Source: Ignavibacteriaceae bacterium (lineage in GTDB: Bacteria; Bacteroidota; Ignavibacteria; Ignavibacteriales; Ignavibacteriaceae). Taken from it: 11,616 bases of DNA. Shown one piece after another: positions 1-5,240 of this stretch. The stretch lies in NCBI GenBank assembly GCA_019912505.1, contig JAIOIM010000623.1, positions 1-11,616 on the forward strand, given 5' to 3'. How positions within the stretch are numbered: the stretch's first letter is position 1; each line of letters opens with the position of its first letter. The notes under the pieces were generated by a model that saw only the letters and a program-made list of their open reading frames with translations, ran no database searches and was not told where the DNA came from. The position numbers were made by a program, and so were the translations under genes.

Positions 1-473
1 ATAGCAAGTTCAATATAATCTTCATCTTTATAGCCGTTGCAAATTATAAGAGATTCTTTGTCGGTGTTTATTGCAATAACGGCATGCAGTTCAGGTTTTG
101 AACCGGCTTCAAGACCGATATTAAATTTTTTACCATGCGCTACAATTTCTTCAACTACCGGACGCATTTGGTTTACTTTTATTGGGTAAACTATAAAGTT
201 TTGCGCTTTAAATTTGTATTCTTCAGCGGCAATTTTAAAACTGCTTGCCATCTTTTCTATCCGGCTGTCTAATATATCGGTAAACCTTAAAAGTACCGGT
301 GTAGAAACATCCCGCAGCTGGAGATCATCAATAACTTCTTTTAAGTCTACCTGAACCCCATTTGATTTTGGGGTAACGTAAACGTGACCGCTTTCATTGA
401 TTGCAAAAAAGTTTATTCCCCAACCCTTGATGTTATAAAGCTCTGCCGAATCTTCTGTGCGCCATTTTCTCAT
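1..473 (-). CDS. speA: Biosynthetic arginine decarboxylase, N-terminal part (cut by window edge)
   Basis: This PLP enzyme converts arginine to agmatine, the first step of the agmatine route to putrescine and polyamines. The 157 visible codons start at an ATG and stay open to the window edge, so the 3' part is missing. Characteristic SpeA blocks are visible: ELYNIKGWG (about 11-19), VDLKEVIDDLQLRD (42-55), LLRFTDILDSRI (61-72), the PLP-lysine block VYPIKVNQ (95-102, lysine 99), GLEAGSKPEL (120-129) and ICNGYKDEDYIEL (144-156). The family is usually about 630-660 aa, so roughly a quarter is seen. No clear Shine-Dalgarno precedes the ATG. The gene lies 389 bp downstream of dnaG on the same strand and is probably a separate unit. 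The family call rests on motif recognition and is firm; pathway use in this organism is inferred. Confidence 0.93.
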   Translation of the reverse strand, partial: MRKWRTEDSAELYNIKGWGINFFAINESGHVYVTPKSNGVQVDLKEVIDDLQLRDVSTPVLLRFTDILDSRIEKMASSFKIAAEEYKFKAQNFIVYPIKVNQMRPVVEEIVAHGKKFNIGLEAGSKPELHAVIAINTDKESLIICNGYKDEDYIELA

Positions 474-862
474 CGTATATATTTAATCTCGCGTTTAATA
501 AATAAAAATAACTAAAGTAAGTGTTGTTAAAATTAGATGTGAAACGTGTTGTTCCCTGCAATTTTGTTTTGGAAACGGGTTTTACAATCTATTCAATTTT
601 AACGGTATAAATATAAAAAATCTTCAAACAATTCTTAGTCATTTATTTGTTTGATATTTCTGGTTGAATATTTTGAAAACCGGTGGGTTAAGAGACATGA
701 CTGGGGAAAGTTGATTTAGATTTCATTAACACCTCGATTAATCGAGGTGTTAATAAAAAGAATAAACTTCTCAACCGTTTCAACGGTTTTGTTTGAATAC
801 AGACACAGCATTTAAGGTGCGCGGCAATTAGAAATTTTATCTTGCTTAGGGTGATTTAGTAA
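474..862. other. Non-coding gap between dnaG and speA
   Basis: I see no credible gene in these 389 bases. They hold a REP-like element (a perfect 30-bp palindrome at 725-754 and a short hairpin at 773-788). At 683-691 the heptamer-like piece GTGGGTTAA matches one arm of the other element's palindrome (3146-3154), possibly a relic or chance. No convincing intrinsic terminator for dnaG is visible, because neither palindrome is followed by a T-run on the minus strand. I found no clear promoter for speA. Confidence 0.7.
725..788 (-). repeat. REP-like two-part palindromic element, copy A
   Basis: The 725-754 segment is a perfect 30-bp palindrome centred at 739/740, with outer arms ATTAAC/GTTAAT and central TTAA. 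After 18 bp comes AACCGTT-TC-AACGGTT (773-788). Read on the minus strand the order is hairpin (AACCGTT-GA-AACGGTT), spacer, palindrome, which is the order of copy B (3090-3155) on the plus strand. The hairpins are then identical and the spacers are of nearly equal length (18 and 20 bp), both ending in TTTTT next to the palindrome. It resembles REP elements of the kind mobilised by RAYT/IS200-like Y1 transposases. That resemblance is an inference, and no such transposase is in this window. Confidence 0.7.
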
Positions 863-2734
863 TTATAAAAGTTCGTCACTTATCAATTGTTTTTCTCTGT
901 TCAGCTCCCGTAAGCGTTTCATTATAATTATTTTATCATCATCGTTTTGGGCGTTTTCCATTTCAAGATAAAACTCCTTTGCATTCTCGTCAAGATGGGC
1001 ATGCTTATATTTACAGAGAACATCCTTTGTATATTTTTCAAGAATATTTCCCCTTACTTCGTCCGGATGAAGTTCTTCCCACATTTTGCTGATTGAATAT
1101 TTTTCAAGTGTAATGTTACTTATGTATTGTTGAATCTTTTCATCTTTTATTCGTCCTATCAGCGCACCGGCTGTTAGGTCGGCATCTGCATTATATGCTT
1201 CGGCTACCTCGTTAAAAATAGCTGCATTAGCTTCGGACAAAAGCATCTCATCGTTAATATGATGAACAATCAGTTCAACAACCTTTTCGCTTCCTTCAAA
1301 TAATAATTTTATTAGTTCAACCTCAAGATTAAAAATATGCTGCGGAATTTGTTTGTCGGCAGGGAGTATTTCTGCCAGTACTTTGGACTCAACATTCTTT
1401 CTCCTTTTTGCTTCAATTTGATCTTCTCTCTGGTGTCCGGCTAATGTTTTACGCAACTCATCTTCAAGTAGCATTTCGCGCAGGTTAAATTTTTTGGCAA
1501 TCGTTTTTATCAACAAACTTCTTTTTAGTTCGTCCTGTATTAGCGCAACGGGTTTCATCAATTCGCGAATAGCATCTGCCGTTGTTGAAGGTTCGTTAAA
1601 CAGTCCTTGTTTTTGAAAGTAATCGGTTTGATATTCAAGAAAGTTTTGTGCGCGGTCAATTATTTTTTCAAAGGCTTGTTTACCGTATGTGTTCACGTAC
1701 GAGTCGGGATCTTCACCGCTGGGCAGCGAAGCTATTTTTATTTCCATATCCCGTTGCAGCAGAAGTTCTATACTCCTCATGGCTGCTTTCATTCCCGCGG
1801 CATCGGCATCGAAAAGAAGCACAACATTTTTTGTGTAACGCGAAAGCAGTTGTACCTGCTCTTCGGTAAGTGCCGTGCCGGAAACTGCCACAACATTTTT
1901 AACGCCCGCCTGATGCAGCGAAATAAGATCCATGTAACCCTCAACAAGTATTGCTTTGTTAAGTTTTCTTATGTCATCTTTAGCGTGTGAAAGTCCGTAA
2001 AGAACACGTCCTTTTGTATACACAACAGATTCTGGCGAGTTTAAATATTTGGCGGTGTTTTCCCTGTTTTCCAGAATTCTTCCGCCAAAGGCAATTACCC
2101 TGCCGGTTGATGAAAAAATAGGGAATATTATTCTACCGGAAAATTTATCGTACAATCGTCCTTCATTTGTTTTACCGATAAGCCCCAACTGAACTGCTTT
2201 GTTCAACTCAATGTTTTTGTCGCGCGCAAAATTTATAAACGCTTCCCAGGCAGGCAAAGCGTAACCAAGTCCGAATGTTCTTATTGTACTAAGTTTTATT
2301 TTTCTATTTTCAAAATATTTTCGCGCGGTTTCACCTTCAGGTGCGTTGAGCAGGTTTTCAAGAAAATAACGGGCAGCAATTGTGTTAACATCGTATAACA
2401 TCTCCTGCTCGCTTGGTCCCTCGGTTTGCTCAGTTTGAGTAACTTCAACAGAAATTCCAACCTGTTTTGCTACATCCTGCACAGCTTCTATAAATGAGAT
2501 TTTTTGATAATCCATAATAAAGCGGTAAACATTGCCGCCGGCATGGCAACCGAAACAATGAAATATCTGCTTCTCTTCGCTTACTGTAAATGAAGGTGTT
2601 TTTTCATTGTGGAAAGGGCAGAGACCAATATAGTTCCGTCCCCGCTTCCTCAGCGCAATGTGGGGCGAAATAAAATCGTAAATATTTGCCGCCGCCCGTA
2701 TCTCTTCTATTTTTTGTTCTGGTATTACCATCAT
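863..2734 (-). CDS. dnaG: DNA primase DnaG
   Basis: Primase makes the short RNA primers for leading- and lagging-strand replication at the fork, working with the replicative helicase DnaB. The 623-aa protein is complete. The N-terminal CHC2-type zinc ribbon has C39, H42, C60 and C63 (CPFH ... HCFGC). The RNA-polymerase core has the family block KYLNSPES (229-236). The TOPRIM catalytic part has E265 in VEGYMD and D309/D311 in FDADAAG, followed by EDPDSYV (341-347). The rest, from about 380, is the less conserved helicase-interacting C-terminus. Length is normal to slightly long for the family. Two ATG codons stand in tandem at the start, so the first or second Met may be used; there is no clear Shine-Dalgarno. 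The gene stands alone between two long gaps, each with a REP-like element, and probably has its own promoter. Confidence 0.98.
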   Translation of the reverse strand: MMVIPEQKIEEIRAAANIYDFISPHIALRKRGRNYIGLCPFHNEKTPSFTVSEEKQIFHCFGCHAGGNVYRFIMDYQKISFIEAVQDVAKQVGISVEVTQTEQTEGPSEQEMLYDVNTIAARYFLENLLNAPEGETARKYFENRKIKLSTIRTFGLGYALPAWEAFINFARDKNIELNKAVQLGLIGKTNEGRLYDKFSGRIIFPIFSSTGRVIAFGGRILENRENTAKYLNSPESVVYTKGRVLYGLSHAKDDIRKLNKAILVEGYMDLISLHQAGVKNVVAVSGTALTEEQVQLLSRYTKNVVLLFDADAAGMKAAMRSIELLLQRDMEIKIASLPSGEDPDSYVNTYGKQAFEKIIDRAQNFLEYQTDYFQKQGLFNEPSTTADAIRELMKPVALIQDELKRSLLIKTIAKKFNLREMLLEDELRKTLAGHQREDQIEAKRRKNVESKVLAEILPADKQIPQHIFNLEVELIKLLFEGSEKVVELIVHHINDEMLLSEANAAIFNEVAEAYNADADLTAGALIGRIKDEKIQQYISNITLEKYSISKMWEELHPDEVRGNILEKYTKDVLCKYKHAHLDENAKEFYLEMENAQNDDDKIIIMKRLRELNREKQLISDELL

Positions 2735-2753
2735 CTGCTAAAAAATTTCAATT

Positions 2754-2761
2754 CAAATATA
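2754..2761 (-). promoter_or_regulatory. Possible -7 promoter box for dnaG
   Basis: On the minus strand this reads TATATTTG, matching the Bacteroidota-type -7 consensus TAnnTTTG, 19 nt upstream of the first dnaG ATG. A TTG lies 13 nt further upstream, which is closer than the usual spacing to a -33 element, so the match is only partial. In AT-rich DNA such an octamer can occur by chance. Confidence 0.3.
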
Positions 2762-2769
2762 CATTTCTC

Positions 2770-2787
2770 CTGTTCAATTAGGAACAG
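2770..2787. promoter_or_regulatory. Inverted repeat upstream of dnaG (possible operator)
   Basis: The sequence is CTGTTC-N6-GAACAG, a perfect 6+6 bp inverted repeat eight bases upstream of the possible -7 box of dnaG. The placement would suit a repressor site. It resembles SOS boxes in general shape, but the CTGT-N10-ACAG spacing is not the enterobacterial LexA CTGT-N8-ACAG, and it is not the Gram-positive GAAC-N4-GTTC type. The regulator is unknown. Confidence 0.35.
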
Positions 2788-3089
2788 ATAATAAATAGTA
2801 TTGCTAAATTAGTATTTCATTTTTAACGGTTTAATATAATCTTTGCTTTGCGGATTATAAACGCGAACCAATGTCGTGAAGAAATTATTTTATAAAAGTA
2901 ATTATTAAAGAATTTGTATCACCATGGTTTTTAAAATTTTATTTTTCTTTAATCTCCATCGGTTGCTTCTTTTTTTATGGATGATTGGGCTTAGCCATTA
3001 ATTTTGAATTTCAGAGATTAAATCATTTTATATTAATATCATGAGTCCGGTCTAAAAAGGTCGACAATTTAATATGAGATAGAAATATA

Positions 3090-3155
3090 AACCGTTGAAA
3101 CGGTTTCGTATAATATTAGATTTTTGTTAACCCACGACTTAAGTCGTGGGTTAAT
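3090..3155 (+). repeat. REP-like two-part palindromic element, copy B
   Basis: AACCGTT-GA-AACGGTT (3090-3105) is followed after a spacer by a perfect 28-bp palindrome at 3127-3154 (centre 3140/3141), with arms TTAACCCACGACTT and AAGTCGTGGGTTAA. Compared with copy A, the outer TTAAC, the second C of the arm and the central TTAA are kept. The intervening six base pairs all differ, yet stay paired. The orientation is opposite to copy A. There is no T-run beside the palindrome on either strand as needed for an intrinsic terminator of rng. Assignment to a REP/RAYT-like family is an inference. Confidence 0.7.
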
Positions 3156-3175
3156 GGGAAAAGATAAAGAATCTC

Positions 3176-3211
3176 AAACGGTTTCACCTGTGCGCTGTGG
3201 CGTAACCGTTT
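3176..3211. repeat. Wide inverted repeat AAACGGTT/AACCGTTT beside copy B
   Basis: AAACGGTT at 3176-3183 is the reverse complement of AACCGTTT at 3204-3211, with 20 bases between. It uses the same heptamer as the short hairpins of the REP-like elements and starts 21 bases after the copy B palindrome. It may be the far end of the element or a second, opened-out copy of the hairpin. Nothing equivalent is obvious next to copy A. Confidence 0.45.
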
Positions 3212-3317
3212 ACAACCTTTTTAGAATAAACTCATAAATTACAGCAACAATGCTGTTAAATAAATAATATATTTCTGCCGGGCAAATAATTTGTTCTCTA
3301 TAAATTTAGTGTTATTT

Positions 3318-4892
3318 TTAAGTTACTTCATCGGTCAAATCAATGCCGCTTTTTTTCGATATAAACTTAAACTGACCCAGAGGCATCATTTCATCTTCAA
3401 CAACGCGAACCCGCAAGAAGTATTTAAATTGAAGTTTGGTTATAAATTGTATCTTACCTTCCTTTAGTTTATTAGCAACGGTAGGATGACACTTGATAAG
3501 AAGCGATCTTTCTTTTGCAAGACGTTTATATTTCCTCAACCACTCTTCAATATCGTAAATAAGATGCGACTGTTTTGTTAACATGCCTGTGCCGAGACAT
3601 GAAGGACAAATTTCCTTCATTGCCTGCATAATGTTTTGTCTTACGCGCTGGCGTGTAATTTGAACTAAACCAAAGTCAGACATCGGCAAAACTGAAACTT
3701 TTGCCCTGTCTTTACGAAATTCTTTTCTCAACTCGTCATAAATTTTTTTGCGGTTTTTATCTTCTTCAAGATCGATAAAATCGATGACTATAATTCCGCC
3801 GATATCGCGCAGCCTTAATTGCCTGCATATTTCGCGCGCCGCTTCAAGGTCAGTTTTTAACGAGTTAAGTTCCTGCTCTTTGCTTTTTGCATAACGTCCG
3901 CTGTTAACATCTATAACAACCATTGCTTCGGTATGTTCGATGATAAGATAGCCGCCGCTCGGCAGTGAAACTTTTCTGCCCATAAGAGTTTTAATCTGTT
4001 CCTCAACCTTAAATGAGTCGAAGATGGAATGGGAGGAACGGAAAAGCTCTATCTTGTCGGAAAGGCCCGGCTGAACCAGATGCACATAACCTTTTATCTG
4101 CTTGTGCACTTTGCGAGAATCGATAAATACTTTTGAAATGTCTGATGTAAATAAATCTCTAATAACACTCGATGTAGTGTTTAAATCCTGATAAATTAGC
4201 GATGGAGGCTGTTCTGTCTTAACAGTCTGCTGAATATCTTTCCAGGTGTCTAAAAGATTTTTTAAATCATCTTTAAGCGACTCTTCAGTTTGGTTGCGTG
4301 CAACGGTACGAATTATTAATCCGTAGTTTTTGGGCAGAATGCTCCGCGCAATGTTGCGTAGTCTTCTTCTTTCTTTAAAGTCGGATAATTTTTTTGATAC
4401 GCCGATTTTGTTATCAAAAGGAAGCAGCACACAAAACCTGCCGGGGAGTGATATAGATGAACTTACACGAACGCCTTTGTTGTTAACGGGTTCTTTTGTT
4501 ATTTGAATCAGTATGTCCTGACCTTTTTTCAGCCTTGGTATCGTTGATTTTTCCGAATCATACCTCTGTTCCTGAGCCCTGTTGGAGTTTCCGTTTCCCG
4601 GTTCATCGTCGTCATTATCTACATCCGAATCATCCTCTCCAAGCATATCCTGAAGTTGCTCGGTGGTTTCGCCGATGTCTGAAAAGTGAAGAAAGGCATC
4701 GTGCTTCATACCGATATCGATAAAAGCGGCTTTAATGCCGGGCAGTACCCTTGCTACTCTCCCTAAATATATATCCCCCACCATCCTGCGGTTCTCAGGA
4801 TAGTCAACAAAGAAGTCTACTAAATTGCCTTCTTCGGTTATAGCAACACGCGTTTGTGTTGCCGATGCGTTTATTATTATTTCTTTTACCAT
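3318..4892 (-). CDS. rng: Ribonuclease G (RNase E/G family endoribonuclease)
   Basis: This endoribonuclease cuts single-stranded AU-rich RNA and acts in rRNA 5'-end maturation and mRNA decay. The 524-aa protein has the RNase G layout: an N-terminal S1 domain (about 37-135), an RNase H-like part, then the catalytic DNase I-like part with the Mg-binding aspartates D328 (VIDVNSG) and D371 (VIDFID). The zinc-link CPSC follows (C429, C432), and there is a short C-terminus without the long degradosome scaffold of RNase E. The start MVKEIIIN is typical of the family. Unusual is an acidic, low-complexity insert (about 85-117, rich in D, E, N and S) inside the S1 domain. The gene lies 348 bp downstream of pnp behind a terminator, so it is likely expressed separately, possibly with a structured leader. 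No strong Shine-Dalgarno is seen. Confidence 0.96.
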   Translation of the reverse strand: MVKEIIINASATQTRVAITEEGNLVDFFVDYPENRRMVGDIYLGRVARVLPGIKAAFIDIGMKHDAFLHFSDIGETTEQLQDMLGEDDSDVDNDDDEPGNGNSNRAQEQRYDSEKSTIPRLKKGQDILIQITKEPVNNKGVRVSSSISLPGRFCVLLPFDNKIGVSKKLSDFKERRRLRNIARSILPKNYGLIIRTVARNQTEESLKDDLKNLLDTWKDIQQTVKTEQPPSLIYQDLNTTSSVIRDLFTSDISKVFIDSRKVHKQIKGYVHLVQPGLSDKIELFRSSHSIFDSFKVEEQIKTLMGRKVSLPSGGYLIIEHTEAMVVIDVNSGRYAKSKEQELNSLKTDLEAAREICRQLRLRDIGGIIVIDFIDLEEDKNRKKIYDELRKEFRKDRAKVSVLPMSDFGLVQITRQRVRQNIMQAMKEICPSCLGTGMLTKQSHLIYDIEEWLRKYKRLAKERSLLIKCHPTVANKLKEGKIQFITKLQFKYFLRVRVVEDEMMPLGQFKFISKKSGIDLTDEVT

Positions 4893-5120
4893 ATAGTAAA
4901 AACTCTTTTGATGAAATTGATAATTTCATTATGAAAATTTCTGAAAATAGACAGCCAAAACTGTTTAAGAAATTACCGCCCCGTAAAGGATGCTGTTCAT
5001 CTTTCAGGTGCAGATATAATCCTGCCATTAAAAAATAAATTAATATTGCGGATATGTTTTCCAACATAGGCTTTCTGTTAATAAAACTTTTATAACACAC
5101 TTGTTAAATAAACCGCTGCC

Positions 5121-5178
5121 TGCATAAACGGAGAGAAATACTCCCTAACGAAAAGAAAAATTTCTCTCCGTCCATGCA
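5121..5178 (-). other. 19-bp hairpin in the pnp-rng gap
   Basis: In minus-strand RNA the 5' arm (5178 down to 5160) is UGCAU-GG-ACGGAGAGAAAU. The 3' arm (5139 down to 5121) is AUUUCUCUCCGU-UU-AUGCA. Seventeen Watson-Crick pairs and two G-U wobbles give an unbroken 19-bp stem with a 20-nt loop, UUUUCUUUUCGUUAGGGAGU. In plus-strand RNA the wobbles become A/C mismatches. It lies 23 nt after the pnp terminator T-run and 228 nt before the rng ATG. No T-run follows, so it is not an ordinary terminator. It could be an RNA element in the rng leader, an RNase III-type processing site, or another mobile palindrome. Confidence 0.6.
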
Positions 5179-5201
5179 CTGACGGAATATTACGAAAATT
5201 T

Positions 5202-5232
5202 AAAAAATGCCGATCGACAAACAATCGGCATT
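5202..5232 (-). terminator. Intrinsic terminator after pnp
   Basis: On the minus strand, eight bases after the pnp stop codon, AATGCCGAT pairs with ATCGGCATT (9 bp, 9-nt loop TGTTTGTCG). The stem runs directly into a T-run (the complement of the six A residues at 5202-5207, two of which belong to the stem). Position and shape are those of a Rho-independent terminator closing the infB-pnp operon. Confidence 0.82.
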
Positions 5233-5240
5233 AAATATAA

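Larger units (their letters stand above)
2735..3317. other. Non-coding gap between rng and dnaG
   Basis: I see no credible gene in these 583 bases. Next to dnaG lie a possible promoter box (2754-2761) and an inverted repeat (2770-2787). A lone AACGGTT occurs at 2825-2831. REP-like element copy B occupies 3090-3155, followed by a wide AAACGGTT/AACCGTTT inverted repeat (3176-3183 and 3204-3211). Near the rng end a small hairpin (ACAGCA 3241-3246 with TGCTGT 3251-3256) has no good T-run, so I do not call it a terminator. The segment about 2890-3050 is very AT-rich and shows no structure I can name. Confidence 0.65.
4893..5240. other. Non-coding gap and probable rng leader
   Basis: These 348 bases hold the pnp terminator (5202-5232), a long hairpin (5121-5178), and then about 230 bases before the rng ATG. 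That last part has a small inverted repeat ATGAAATT-GAT-AATTTCAT (4911-4929), 18 bases upstream of the ATG, and a short TAACA/TGTTA stem (5093-5106). Open frames crossing this gap run into rng and I do not consider them genes. No promoter box stands out. Confidence 0.6.

Noticed and set aside
725..754. Palindrome as an intrinsic terminator of dnaG
   Set aside because: No T-run follows it on the minus strand, and it lies over 100 bases beyond the dnaG stop. Its partner hairpin and second copy near dnaG fit a repeat element better.
2770..2787. LexA box upstream of dnaG
   Set aside because: The half-sites are separated by ten bases between CTGT and ACAG instead of eight, and the sequence is not the Gram-positive LexA type; kept only as an unassigned inverted repeat.
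2924..3001. 25-aa hydrophobic plus-strand frame in the rng-dnaG gap (MVFKILFFFNLHRLL...)
   Set aside because: Short T-rich DNA gives hydrophobic frames by chance; there is no Shine-Dalgarno and no neighbouring partner or toxin-antitoxin layout.
3241..3256. ACAGCA-ACAA-TGCTGT hairpin as a terminator for rng
   Set aside because: The stem is only six base pairs and is followed on the minus strand by AATTTATGAG without a proper T-run.
4804..5100. 98-codon minus-strand open frame reaching from the pnp-rng gap into rng
   Set aside because: It starts at GTG (an ATG lies 33 nt later), overlaps the start of rng by 89 bases in another frame, has no ribosome site and shows no recognisable family. A regulatory upstream frame cannot be excluded but is not supported.
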